Assembly (NCBI RefSeq): GCF_019511645.1
Contig: NZ_JAEUAX010000001.1
Coordinates: forward strand, 248,001 to 312,000
Source of the DNA: Microbacterium ureisolvens
GTDB lineage: Bacteria > Actinomycetota > Actinomycetes > Actinomycetales > Microbacteriaceae
Direction of reading: 5' to 3'
DNA length: 64,000 nt
Made by a program: the position numbers and the translations under genes
The notes under the pieces: model-generated
Databases searched by the model: none
What the model was told of the DNA's origin: nothing
What the model saw: the letters and a program-made list of their open reading frames with translations, nothing else
In this document: one piece after another, positions 30,326 through 39,105 of the stretch
Layout of the letters: each line of letters begins with the position of its first letter
Numbering within the stretch: the first letter of the stretch is position 1

Positions 30326-31000
30326 ATGTCACCGCGCCTGCTGCTCGCCGATCCCGAGTCCGCCGCCGACGCCCTCACTTTCGCGGGTCGGGCGGCACGC
30401 TTCACCGTCGAAGGGGTGAGGTTGCAGGCGTCAGGCGGGGTCCTGGCGATGACCGCCGCCCCGCTGGCGCCACGGGGTTTCGGCGATCCGACGCCCACTG
30501 TCCTCGCCCTGCGCTCGCTCGGCGCGGACCCCGAACTCGTGTGCGACCTCGTGGTCGAGGCATCCGCCCTCTCCGCCACGACCGACGACCCCCGCGCTCT
30601 CGCCCTCCCCGAGACCGCCCTCTCGCCGGCGTGGGCGGGGATCACGCCGCCGCGCAGCGGCTGGGACGCGCGGCCCGGCATCGAGGCTTCGACGCTTGCG
30701 GCCAAGGCGCAGGGCGGGATCGCCCGCGTCGCCGACTCGGTGCCGACCGATGCCGGCGAGGACGTCGTGCGAGCGGTTCGCGCCACGGTGTGGGGTGCGC
30801 CCGACGAGGAGCTGGGCGGCCTTCCGCTCGGCGTCGCGTTCGCGGCTTTGAGTCTGGGCTTCATCAGCGGCGGCGAGACGGCACGGGTGTTCACGAGCGG
30901 TCCATGGACGCGCGTCAGCCTGTCCCGCGGTCACGTGCTGGTCCGCGGGCCGGTGGCGACCGGTCTCACCCCGGTGCGGCGGACGGGCTCAGCGGACTGA
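30326..31000 (+). CDS. Unknown actinobacterial protein, 224 residues
   Basis: A 224-residue Ala- and Leu-rich protein. LLLADPESAADALTFAGRAARF begins it, VEGVRLQASGGVLAMTAAPL follows, and GGLPLGVAFAALSLGFISG near residue 180 is hydrophobic but probably buried rather than membrane-spanning. No catalytic motif is recognised. A TAGCTT box lies 8 bases before the ATG and AGAGGG overlaps the same gap, so either a leaderless or a short-leader mRNA is possible. It converges on the flavoprotein gene with a 14-base gap. Confidence 0.78.
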   Translation: MSPRLLLADPESAADALTFAGRAARFTVEGVRLQASGGVLAMTAAPLAPRGFGDPTPTVLALRSLGADPELVCDLVVEASALSATTDDPRALALPETALSPAWAGITPPRSGWDARPGIEASTLAAKAQGGIARVADSVPTDAGEDVVRAVRATVWGAPDEELGGLPLGVAFAALSLGFISGGETARVFTSGPWTRVSLSRGHVLVRGPVATGLTPVRRTGSAD

Positions 31001-31014
31001 GGCGGGCTCCTCGG

Positions 31015-32673
31015 TCATACCGCTGCGGCCGCCGCGCGCCCGGCGGCACGCCCCGAGAAGAGGCATCCGCCCAGGAACGTCCCCTCGAGGGCGCGGTACC
31101 CGTGGACGCCGCCACCGCCGAAGCCGCTCGCTTCGCCTGCGGCGTACAGTCCGGGCACGGCTACGCCGCCGGCGCCGAGCGCGCGGCCGGACAGATCGGT
31201 TTCGATGCCGCCGAGGGACTTGCGGGTGAGCACATGCAGTTTCACCGCGATCAGCGGACCCGACTTCGGGTCGAGGATCCGGTGCGGGCTCGCGGTGCGG
31301 ATGAGTCGATCGCCGCGGAATGCGCGCGCCGAGCGCAGCATGGCGATCTGGGCGTCCTTCGTGAAGTCGTTGTCGATCTCCCGATCGCGCGCTTCTATCT
31401 CGAACCGCACGTGGTCGGCGTCGAGCACCTCTCCGCCGGGGAGCGCCTGCATGCCCGCGATGAGGTCATCGAGGGTGTCGCGCACGACGAAGTCCGCGCC
31501 GCGATCCATGAACGCCTGCACGGGGCCGGCGGCACCCTTGCCGAGGCGCGATTGCGCGAGGAGTCTCACGTCCTTGCCCGTGAGGTCCGGGTTCTGCTCG
31601 CTGCCCGAGAGGGTGAACTCCTTCTCGATGATCTTCTGCGACAGCACGAACCACGAGTGGTCGTGGCCGGTCGCCCGCAGGTGCGCCAGCGTGCCGAGCG
31701 TGTCGAAGCCCGGGAACAGGGGCACGGGCAGACGATTCCCGGTCGCGTCCAACCACACCGACGAGGGACCGGGAAGGATGCGGATGCCGTGGCCCGGCCA
31801 GATCGGATCCCAGTTCCGGATGCCCTCGACGTAGTGCCACATCCGGTCGCCGTTGATCAGTCGCGCGCCGGCCGCCGCTGAGACCGGCTGCATCGAACCG
31901 TCGACGTACGCGGGCACACCGGTCACCATCGTCGTCGGGGGTGTGCCGAGCCGCTCGGGCCACCACTGGCGCACGAGGTCGTGGTTGCCGCCGATGCCAC
32001 CTGAGGACACGATGGTCGCGGCCGCGGTGACGGTGAACGAGTCGACCGTAGCGCGCGAGCTGGCGACACCGCGTGCTGCCCCGGAAGGCGCCAGCACATC
32101 TCCCGCAGCCCCGGTGACCACACCGTCCTCGACGGTCAGCGAGATGACCCGGTGGCGGGGCAGGATCGTCACGCGGCCTTCGGCCTCGCCGGCCTCCACC
32201 GCCGCCTGGAACGGCGCGACGATGCCCGGGCCGGTTCCCCAGGTGATGTGGAAACGCGGCACCGAGTTGCCCGGACCGGTCGCGGTGTAACCGCCGCGCT
32301 CCGCCCAGCCCACGATGGGGAAGAAGCCGACACCCTTCTCGCGCAGCCACGCGCGCTTCTCCTCGTGGGCGAATTGCAGGTAGGCCTCCGCCCAGCGCCG
32401 CGGCCACAGGTCCTCGTCGCGGTCGAATCCGGCGTTGCCGAACCAGTCCTGCCGCGCCAGCTCGAGCGAGTCGTGGATGCCGAGCCTGCGCTGTTCGGGC
32501 GAATCGATGAAGAATAGCCCGCCGAACGACCACCACGCCTGCCCGCCGAGGTTCGAGCGCGGCTCCTGGTCGACGATGGTCACGCGCTTGCCCGCGGCGA
32601 CCGCCTCAGCGGTGGCCACGAGACCCGCGAGGCCCCATCCGATGACCAGGACGTCGGTGTGGTGGGATGGCAT
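31015..32673 (-). CDS. FAD-binding dehydrogenase (fumarate reductase/KSTD-like flavoprotein)
   Basis: A 552-residue flavoprotein. The N-terminal Rossmann motif is DVLVIGWGLAGLVATAEAVAAGKRVTIVDQE in outline, then NLGGQAWWSFGG. The C-terminal FAD motif is GLYAAGEASGFGGGGVHGYR, followed by EGTFLGGCLFSGRAAG. This matches the family annotated as FAD-binding dehydrogenase in actinobacteria and related to 3-ketosteroid dehydrogenases. The natural substrate is unknown. A GAAGGAG sequence lies 5 bases before the ATG. It follows mscS and the globin gene on the same strand after a 38-base gap and is probably co-transcribed. Confidence 0.87.
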   Translation of the reverse strand: MPSHHTDVLVIGWGLAGLVATAEAVAAGKRVTIVDQEPRSNLGGQAWWSFGGLFFIDSPEQRRLGIHDSLELARQDWFGNAGFDRDEDLWPRRWAEAYLQFAHEEKRAWLREKGVGFFPIVGWAERGGYTATGPGNSVPRFHITWGTGPGIVAPFQAAVEAGEAEGRVTILPRHRVISLTVEDGVVTGAAGDVLAPSGAARGVASSRATVDSFTVTAAATIVSSGGIGGNHDLVRQWWPERLGTPPTTMVTGVPAYVDGSMQPVSAAAGARLINGDRMWHYVEGIRNWDPIWPGHGIRILPGPSSVWLDATGNRLPVPLFPGFDTLGTLAHLRATGHDHSWFVLSQKIIEKEFTLSGSEQNPDLTGKDVRLLAQSRLGKGAAGPVQAFMDRGADFVVRDTLDDLIAGMQALPGGEVLDADHVRFEIEARDREIDNDFTKDAQIAMLRSARAFRGDRLIRTASPHRILDPKSGPLIAVKLHVLTRKSLGGIETDLSGRALGAGGVAVPGLYAAGEASGFGGGGVHGYRALEGTFLGGCLFSGRAAGRAAAAAV

Positions 32674-32711
32674 GTCGACTCCTTCGTCGGCGAGGGGGGG
32701 AGTCGGCTGAC

Positions 32712-33194
32712 TCAGCGGGCGGGATCGGCGTCCGCGGGCGGTGCCGCCGTGACGGGGAAGGATGCTGCGGCCCGGGCTCCCGCGGCGGGCCCGATCCCCG
32801 AGGGCTCGAAGGTATTCACCATGGCATATGCGGCGCGCTGGAGGTAATCCCAGAGCGTCGCCTCGTGCAGCGGCGGGAGGTGCAACTCGTCGACGGCGAC
32901 GCGCATGTGCGCGAGCCAGCGGTCGCGCGCGTCGGGATCGACGTGGAACGCCGCGTGACGCATGCGCAGCCGGGGGTGTCCGCGCTCCTGGCTGTACGTC
33001 GTCGGACCGCCCCAGTACTGCTCGAGGAACAGTGTCAGCCGCTCCTGCGCCGGGCCGAGGTCTTCCTCGGGATACATAGGACGCAGCACCTCGTCGTCGG
33101 CGACGCCGCGGTAGAAGACCTCGACGAGCCGCACGAACGTGTCGTGGCCGCCGATCTCGTCGAAGAAGCTCAGCGGGGTGGCCGAGTCTGTCAT
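32712..33194 (-). CDS. Group II truncated hemoglobin (GlbO-like)
   Basis: A 160-residue 2-on-2 globin. SFFDEIGGHDTFVRLVEVFYRGVADDEVLRPMYP is the family start; LFLEQYWGGPTTYSQERGHPRLRMRHAAFHVD contains the proximal His and the E-F turn; a conserved Trp (DRWLAHM) follows. An Ala/Pro-rich tail of about 30 residues extends it. Group II globins bind oxygen or NO and peroxides. The ATG at 33194 overlaps the mscS stop as ATGA, tying the globin to the channel gene. Confidence 0.92.
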   Translation of the reverse strand: MTDSATPLSFFDEIGGHDTFVRLVEVFYRGVADDEVLRPMYPEEDLGPAQERLTLFLEQYWGGPTTYSQERGHPRLRMRHAAFHVDPDARDRWLAHMRVAVDELHLPPLHEATLWDYLQRAAYAMVNTFEPSGIGPAAGARAAASFPVTAAPPADADPAR

Positions 33195-34303
33195 GGAGTG
33201 CCTCCGGTGGTCGTGCCGGATTCGTCGCCTGCGGGCGTCGTCGACGGCTTCTTCGGGGTTCGCTTCGGCTTCCACACGGGGCGATCGGGCGTGGCGGCGA
33301 CCGCTGTGGGCTGGGTCTTGGGAGGGTTGGCGCCGCGTACGCGCCCCGCGCCCTCGAGGCCGCTCGGCATGACCGCGGTGAGGGCGGGAAGGGTGATGCC
33401 CATCTCGTCGATCGTCTTCTTCAGGCGCATGCGCAGTTCGCGGGCGACGTCGTCCTTCGCGTTCGCACGCGTCTTCATGACGAGGCGGATGACGAGCGCG
33501 TCGCCGGAGATCGACTCGAGACCCCACACCTCGGGCTGCTCGAGGATGCGCGTGCGCCACTTGGGATCCTTCGCGAGCGCCTTGGCGGTGTCGAGCATCG
33601 CGCGCTCCACTTCACCGATGTCGGAATCGGTCGCCACCGAGAGGTCGATGATGACCCGCGACCAGCCTTGCGAGAGATTGCCGATGCGGGTGATCTCGCC
33701 GTTGCGGACGTACCAGAGCGTCCCGTTGACATCGCGGACGTGCGTGACCCGGACGCTGACGTACTCGACGATGCCGGTCGCCAATCCGAGGTCGACGACG
33801 TCGCCGATCCCCACCTGATCCTCCGCGACGATGAAGATGCCGTTGAGCACGTCCTTGACGATGTTCTGCGCACCGAAGCCGAGGCCTGCGCCGATGGCTG
33901 CGGTGAGGAGGGTGAGCGAGGCGAAGGCCGAAGGCGCCAGCACGTTGATGATCAGCAGGATCGCGATGACGACGATGGTCACGTTGACGACGTTGTGGAG
34001 AATCGATCCCAGCGTCCGTGTGCGCTGTACGAGTCGCACCGAGGCGAGCGGTGCCCGCTCGAGCGCCTGGGTGTCGTCGACGTTCGCCTTGTTCTTCGCG
34101 CCGTTCACGATGCGACCCACGACACGCCGGATCACGAACTTCAAGATCCAGGCCAGGATGATGGCGCCGACGATGATCCCGGCGACCGCGAGGAGGTTCT
34201 TGCCGACGGCGAGGAAGAACTCGCCGAACTGCTGCCAGGTCTCAGCGTCGGTGAGGTCGGGGCCAGCCGGGGTGGGAGTGGTCTCGAGGGGAACGCGGAT
34301 CAT
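33191..34303 (-). CDS. MscS-family mechanosensitive ion channel
   Basis: A 370-residue channel. Three transmembrane segments are visible (about residues 30-55, 105-125 and 130-150). The pore helix and beta domain follow as LLTAAIGAGLGFGAQNIVKDVLNGIFIVAEDQVGIGDVV in outline, then a soluble C-terminal domain and a basic Pro/Thr-rich tail. It should open under membrane tension and release solutes. The ATG at 34303 lies 7 bases after TAGGAT; a GTG at 34309 is the alternative. It heads a minus-strand set with the globin and the flavoprotein. Confidence 0.92.
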   Translation of the reverse strand: MIRVPLETTPTPAGPDLTDAETWQQFGEFFLAVGKNLLAVAGIIVGAIILAWILKFVIRRVVGRIVNGAKNKANVDDTQALERAPLASVRLVQRTRTLGSILHNVVNVTIVVIAILLIINVLAPSAFASLTLLTAAIGAGLGFGAQNIVKDVLNGIFIVAEDQVGIGDVVDLGLATGIVEYVSVRVTHVRDVNGTLWYVRNGEITRIGNLSQGWSRVIIDLSVATDSDIGEVERAMLDTAKALAKDPKWRTRILEQPEVWGLESISGDALVIRLVMKTRANAKDDVARELRMRLKKTIDEMGITLPALTAVMPSGLEGAGRVRGANPPKTQPTAVAATPDRPVWKPKRTPKKPSTTPAGDESGTTTGGTP

Positions 34304-34310
34304 CGTCACG

Positions 34311-34316
34311 ATCCTA
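34311..34316 (-). promoter_or_regulatory. Leaderless -10 box of mscS
   Basis: TAGGAT ends 7 bases before the ATG at 34303. Confidence 0.4.
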
Positions 34317-34348
34317 ACGAGCTGGGGTGCGCTCAGCCTGGACGGCGT

Positions 34349-35059
34349 TCAGCTTGTCGACGACCCGTCGCTGCGCGGCGGGAGAGGTTCGGCCTCTTCG
34401 ATGAGCCGGTGCCGGTGGGCGAGGATCACGGCGTGCACCCGGTCGCGCGCCCCGATCTTCGCCAGCACGCGTCCGACGTGAGTCTTGACCGTCGACTCGC
34501 TCACGTACAGGTGGTGCGCGATCTCAGCGTTGTTCATCCCGCGGGCGATCGCGATGAACACCTCGCGCTCGCGGTCGGTCAGCTCAGCTGTCGGGTCATC
34601 GGCGGACGAGGTGCGCCGTGGCGCGGGCGGCACGGCGCGGAGGCGGTCGATGAGTCGCCGAGTGACCGACGGCGCCAGCGCGGCGTCGCCGCGATGGACC
34701 GCCCGGATCGCGGCGGTCAGCTCGGAGCGCTGCGCATCCTTGAGGAGGAAGCCGCTCGCCCCGGCATCGAGCGCGCCCAGCGCATACTCGTCGAGGTCGA
34801 ACGTCGTCAGGACGAGTACGCGCGTCTGCGGGTGCGCGGCGACGATCGACCGCGTGGCGGCGATTCCATCGGTACGCGGCATCCGTATGTCCATCAGCAC
34901 GACGTCCGGGGCGTGCGCGGCGACGGCACGCATGGCCTCGTCGCCATCGGCCGCCTCGCCCACGACGACGACATCCGGTTCGGCCTCGAGCACAAGGCGG
35001 AAGCCGAGCCGGATCAGCTCCTGGTCGTCCACCAGAAGCACGCGGATGGCAGTCGTCAT
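34349..35059 (-). CDS. Response regulator, NarL/FixJ type
   Basis: A 236-residue DNA-binding response regulator. The receiver domain starts IRVLLVDDQELIRLGF and has the phospho-accepting Asp 57 in VVLMDIRMPRTDG, plus LVLTTFDLDEYA and FLLKDA. The LuxR-type helix-turn-helix is LTDREREVFIAIARGMNNAEIAHHLYVSESTVKTHV in outline. The ATG at 35059 lies 22 bases after the cognate kinase gene, so they form one operon. The target genes are unknown. Confidence 0.95.
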   Translation of the reverse strand: MTTAIRVLLVDDQELIRLGFRLVLEAEPDVVVVGEAADGDEAMRAVAAHAPDVVLMDIRMPRTDGIAATRSIVAAHPQTRVLVLTTFDLDEYALGALDAGASGFLLKDAQRSELTAAIRAVHRGDAALAPSVTRRLIDRLRAVPPAPRRTSSADDPTAELTDREREVFIAIARGMNNAEIAHHLYVSESTVKTHVGRVLAKIGARDRVHAVILAHRHRLIEEAEPLPPRSDGSSTS

Positions 35060-35081
35060 GGTCCGTTCTCCTCCACCGAGC

Positions 35082-36386
35082 TCATCGTGCCCGCGCGCGC
35101 CCGGAGGGGCAGCGAGGCGCGCACCGCCCGCCGTCGATCGCTCCCGCCTCCAGGGTGCCTCCCACGTGCGCCGCGCGCTCGCGGAGTCCGGGGAGGCCGA
35201 ACCCGGCGCCCGTCGGCGGGTCCGCAGCATCCGTGCGCGGTCGCACCCCGTCGTTGACGATGTCGAGGTCGACGGCGTCCCCCCGGACGCCGATCCGCAC
35301 GTCGATCCCGGTGGCCAGCGGTGCATGCCGCATCGCGTTGGTGAGCGACTCCTGCACGATGCGCGCCACCGCGAACCGCATTTCCGCAGGCACGTCGTCG
35401 AGGCCTCCCTCCACCCGCAGCACGACGGGGAACCCCGCCCGCTGGGCGGACTGGACGGCATCGGCGACGGACGCCGACTCGATCGGTGCGAGCGGCGCAT
35501 CGGGGGAGAGGTCGGGATCGCGCAGCACGCCCAGCATCGCGCGCATCTCGGTCAGCGCACCGCGAGCCGTGACGGCGATCTGCTCGGTGGCCGCGCGGGC
35601 GCGTGAGGTGTCGGGTGTCGCCGTCGCCCCCTCCGCGAGTGCGACGACGACGGTCAGGTTGTGCGAGACGATGTCGTGCATCTCGCGCGCGATGCGCGTG
35701 CGCTCGGCCGCAGCGCCGAGGCGCGCCTGCTGGTCCCGTTCGACGAGCAGCTGGCGTGAGCGGTCGATGATCGCTTCCAGATACCGTCGCCGGTTGCCGA
35801 CGTTGATGCCGATCAGCGCGCCGATCAGCAGGGCGATCGCGCCCGACACCAGCGAAGTGATGAGGTAGTTCCACGCAGCGGGCTCCGCGAGGCCGGCCAC
35901 GGCGGTGTAGACCGCCATCAGTGCGGTCGCCGTGGCGAAGGCGATCCAGCATGAGAGCACGGATCGGTAGACCGCGACCGCGTAGATGGCCAACGCGGGG
36001 GGGACATGCGATGCCGGTACGAGGCTGGGCGGCAGGATCACCAACGGCAGCGCCGCGACGGCGAAGACGAGGAGTGGCCGCGTGCGGCGCAACAGCAGGG
36101 AGGCGCACGCGCAGACCACCACGACGATCGCATACACCGTCTGCGGCGGCGTCGGGGGGATCGGGTACTCGGAGCGGATCGCCGCGGAGGGCACCGACAG
36201 CAGGAGGGCGGCGACCGCGACGATGACGTCGGCGGTCCGCGGATGCCGTGCCCAGAAGCGCCGGAAGACGCCCGGCGGTCGGGGCAGGAGGAGACCGTCG
36301 TCGGCGCCGGGAGCGGCACCGATGAGTCGGCGACGTCCGCGCGCGTCAGTCTTCGGGATGAACAGCGGCCGTCGCAGTGGTACCAC
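35082..36386 (-). CDS. Sensor histidine kinase, HisKA_3 type
   Basis: A 434-residue membrane kinase. Several hydrophobic segments (about residues 45-200) form the input domain. The dimerisation helix has the phospho-accepting His in RTRIAREMHDIVSHNLTVVV, and the ATP-binding part shows ESLTNAMRHAP and GAGFGLPGLRERAAHVGG. It has no large extracytoplasmic domain, so it probably senses the membrane itself or an intramembrane signal, as DesK-like kinases do (inference). I chose the GTG at 36386 because the frame further upstream runs into the palindrome and pepN. The start is uncertain, with no clear ribosome-binding site. Confidence 0.88.
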   Translation of the reverse strand: MVPLRRPLFIPKTDARGRRRLIGAAPGADDGLLLPRPPGVFRRFWARHPRTADVIVAVAALLLSVPSAAIRSEYPIPPTPPQTVYAIVVVVCACASLLLRRTRPLLVFAVAALPLVILPPSLVPASHVPPALAIYAVAVYRSVLSCWIAFATATALMAVYTAVAGLAEPAAWNYLITSLVSGAIALLIGALIGINVGNRRRYLEAIIDRSRQLLVERDQQARLGAAAERTRIAREMHDIVSHNLTVVVALAEGATATPDTSRARAATEQIAVTARGALTEMRAMLGVLRDPDLSPDAPLAPIESASVADAVQSAQRAGFPVVLRVEGGLDDVPAEMRFAVARIVQESLTNAMRHAPLATGIDVRIGVRGDAVDLDIVNDGVRPRTDAADPPTGAGFGLPGLRERAAHVGGTLEAGAIDGGRCAPRCPSGRARAR

Positions 36387-36397
36387 GGTGCCGGATA

Positions 36398-36439
36398 CGA
36401 CGGATGCCTCGACCCCGCGCGGGGTCGAGGCATCCGTCG
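36398..36439 (-). terminator. Perfect 21-bp inverted repeat between pepN and the kinase gene
   Basis: Bases 36398-36418 and 36419-36439 are exact reverse complements with no loop base left over. The hairpin contains GGATGC and GCATCC. It lies 7 bases past the pepN stop and is the likely pepN terminator. Confidence 0.75.
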
Positions 36440-36445
36440 AATCGG

Positions 36446-38992
36446 CTACTGGGCGTCCCGGTCCTGCACCGACAGCGCGCGCTCGACTCCGGCGAGATTC
36501 TCGGCGACCAGGCGTCGCAGGGCGGGAGCCGCGTCGGCGTTCGCCTCGAGCCACGCGCGCGTCGCGTCGCGGAGCGCCACGTCGGCGAGCGGGGCGGGAT
36601 AGAGCCCCACGATGAGGTACTGCGCGATCTGATAGGTGCGCGAGTTCCAGATCGGCAGCAGCGACTCGAAGTAGCGCGAGACGAAGCCGCCGAGCAGATC
36701 GCGGCCCGCCGGGTGCACGAAGCCGAGTGCCGCGGCGCGGACGATCGTGTTCGGCTGGTCGTCGCTGTCGACGAGCGACGACCACGCCGCTGCCTTCGCC
36801 TCGGCCGACGGCAGCGCCGCCTTGGCCTGGGCGGCGAACTCCCCGCCCTTGGCGGTGTTGTCGGCCTCGAGGGCCTCATCGATGTCGGCCGCCGTGACGA
36901 CGCCGCCCGCGGCGAGCGACACGAGCAGCTGCCACGACAGGTCGGTGTCGATGGCCAGGCCGTCGAAGCTGACCTCGCCGTCGCGCACCTGGCGCACCTT
37001 CTCCCACTGACCCGGGGTCGCGGCGGCCGACGCGAACGCGGTCACGAACTGCAGCTGGCTGTCGCTGCCGGACTCGGCGTTCTCCGCCAGCGCCCACAGC
37101 GCGTCGGCGACCTTCGCACGCGTGAGGTCGCGCTTCTCGGGCGCGACGTACGAGTTCGCCGCGAGCTGGAGCTGCGCGAGCGTCGTGCGAACCGTGGTGG
37201 ACTCCGTCTCCGCGCCGATGTTGCGCAGCACCAGATCGACGTAGTCGGAAGCGGATGCCTCGGCGTCGCGTGTCTGATCCCACGCGGCACCCCATACCAG
37301 CGAGCGCGCGAGCGGGTCGCTGATCTTGTCGAGGTGGTCGATCGCGGTCTCGAGCGACCGGTCGTCGAGGCGGATCTTGGCGTATGCGAGGTCCTCGTCG
37401 TTCAGCAGTACGAGCGCGGGGCGCTGGAGACCCTTGAGCTCGGGCACCTCGGTGAGATCGCCGTCGACGTCGAGCTCGACGTGGTGCACGCGCACGAGCG
37501 CGTCGCCGTCGAGGTCGTAGAAGCCGACGCCGAGGCGGTGCGGGCGGATCGTGGGGTAGTCGGCCGGCGCGGTCTGCACGATGGCGAAGCGCGTGATGGT
37601 GCCGTCGACATCGGTGACGATCTCGGGCGACAGCGTATTGACGCCCGCCGTCTCGAGCCACTTCTTCGACCACGTCGAGAGCTCGCGGCCGCTGGTGACC
37701 TCGAGCTCGGCGAGCAGGTCCGAAAGCTCGGTGTTCGACCACTCGTGCTTCTTGAAGTAGGCGGCGACTCCGGCGAAGAACGCCTCGATGCCGACCCACG
37801 CGGCCAGCTGCTTGAGCACCGAGCCGCCCTTGGCGTAGGTGATGCCGTCGAAGTTGACCTGCACGTCCTCCAGATCGTTGATCTGCGCGACGACCGGGTG
37901 GGTCGACGGGAGCTGGTCCTGGCGGTATGCCCAGGTCTTCTCCATCGCGTTGAACGTGGTCCACGCCTCGGTCCACTCGGTCGCCTCGGCGGTGGCGATG
38001 GTCGACGCCCACTCGGCGAACGACTCGTTGAGCCACAGGTCGTTCCACCACTTCATGGTGACGAGGTCGCCGAACCACATGTGGGCGAGCTCGTGCAGGA
38101 TCGTGACGACGCGGCGCTCCTTGACGGCGTCCGTGACCTTCGAGCGGAAGACGTACGTCTCGGTGAACGTGACCGCACCCGCGTTCTCCATCGCACCCGC
38201 GTTGAACTCGGGCACGAAGAGCTGGTCGTACTTGGCGAACGGGTAGGCGTAGTCGAACTTCTCCTCGAAGTACGCGAAGCCCTGGCGGGTCTTGTCGAAG
38301 ATGTAGTCGGCGTCGAGGAACTGCCACAGGCTCTTGCGGCCGTAGACACCGAGCGGGATGACGCGTCCGGACGCGCTGGTCAGCTCCGAGTACGTCGCCT
38401 CGTAGGGACCCGCGATGAGCGCCGTGATGTACGACGAGATGCGCGGCGTGGCGTCGAACGTCCAGGTCGCGGTGCCGTCGCCGTGCTTCTTCGGCTCGGG
38501 GGTGGGCGAGTTCGAGACGACCTTCCACGGCTCGGGGGCTGTCACGGTGAAAGCGAACGTCGCCTTCAGGTCGGGCTGCTCGAACACCGCGAAGACGCGG
38601 CGCGAGTCAGGCACCTCGAACTGCGAGTAGAGGTACACCTCGCCGTCGACGGGGTCGACGAAACGGTGCAGGCCCTCACCCGTGTTCGTGTACAGGCAGT
38701 CCGCGTCGATCACGAGCTCGTTGTCGGCGGCCAGGCCGTCGAGCGCGATGCGCGAGTCCGCGAACGCCGACGCGGGGTCGATCGAGCGCCCGTTGAGGGT
38801 GATCTCGCGCACCTCGCGCGCGATCAGGTCGATGAACGTCGTGGCACCGGGCGTCGCGGTGAAGCGCACGACGGAGCGGGATCCGAAGACCTCGGCGCCC
38901 TTCGTCAGATCGAGCGCGATCTCGTACGACTGCGTGTCGACGATCGCGCGGCGCTCCTGCGCCTCGATGCGGGTGAGGTTCTCTCCAGGCAC
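36446..38992 (-). CDS. pepN: Aminopeptidase N (M1 family)
   Basis: An 848-residue zinc aminopeptidase. FVPEFNAGAMENAGAVTF (the GAMEN exopeptidase motif, near residue 265) and TILHELAHMWFGDLVTMKWWNDLWLNESFAEW in outline (HExxH-x18-E, near 298) identify it. The C-terminal ERAP1-like domain fills the remainder. It removes N-terminal residues from peptides, probably downstream of Clp proteolysis. I chose the GTG at 38992 (MPGENLTRIEAQER) because GGGAG lies 8 bases upstream and actinobacterial homologues begin this way. An ATG at 39007 would add five residues. Confidence 0.95.
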   Translation of the reverse strand: MPGENLTRIEAQERRAIVDTQSYEIALDLTKGAEVFGSRSVVRFTATPGATTFIDLIAREVREITLNGRSIDPASAFADSRIALDGLAADNELVIDADCLYTNTGEGLHRFVDPVDGEVYLYSQFEVPDSRRVFAVFEQPDLKATFAFTVTAPEPWKVVSNSPTPEPKKHGDGTATWTFDATPRISSYITALIAGPYEATYSELTSASGRVIPLGVYGRKSLWQFLDADYIFDKTRQGFAYFEEKFDYAYPFAKYDQLFVPEFNAGAMENAGAVTFTETYVFRSKVTDAVKERRVVTILHELAHMWFGDLVTMKWWNDLWLNESFAEWASTIATAEATEWTEAWTTFNAMEKTWAYRQDQLPSTHPVVAQINDLEDVQVNFDGITYAKGGSVLKQLAAWVGIEAFFAGVAAYFKKHEWSNTELSDLLAELEVTSGRELSTWSKKWLETAGVNTLSPEIVTDVDGTITRFAIVQTAPADYPTIRPHRLGVGFYDLDGDALVRVHHVELDVDGDLTEVPELKGLQRPALVLLNDEDLAYAKIRLDDRSLETAIDHLDKISDPLARSLVWGAAWDQTRDAEASASDYVDLVLRNIGAETESTTVRTTLAQLQLAANSYVAPEKRDLTRAKVADALWALAENAESGSDSQLQFVTAFASAAATPGQWEKVRQVRDGEVSFDGLAIDTDLSWQLLVSLAAGGVVTAADIDEALEADNTAKGGEFAAQAKAALPSAEAKAAAWSSLVDSDDQPNTIVRAAALGFVHPAGRDLLGGFVSRYFESLLPIWNSRTYQIAQYLIVGLYPAPLADVALRDATRAWLEANADAAPALRRLVAENLAGVERALSVQDRDAQ

Positions 38993-39105
38993 TGCTGTGG
39001 CTCCCATGGGTGAGGATGACGGAGGTGGTCGATCGGCTCGTCGCGCGAGCGTTCGATCCGGCGGCCGCCACCAGCGCTGCTGGCACCGATGACAACCGTC
39101 CCAGC

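Noticed and set aside
29524-31881. Long plus-strand open frame across tesB and the flavoprotein gene
   Set aside because: It crosses two well-supported genes and an intergenic region and contains no coherent domain.
36398-36439. Palindrome as terminal inverted repeats of an insertion sequence
   Set aside because: There is no transposase and no target-site duplication, and the halves are adjacent rather than flanking a gene.
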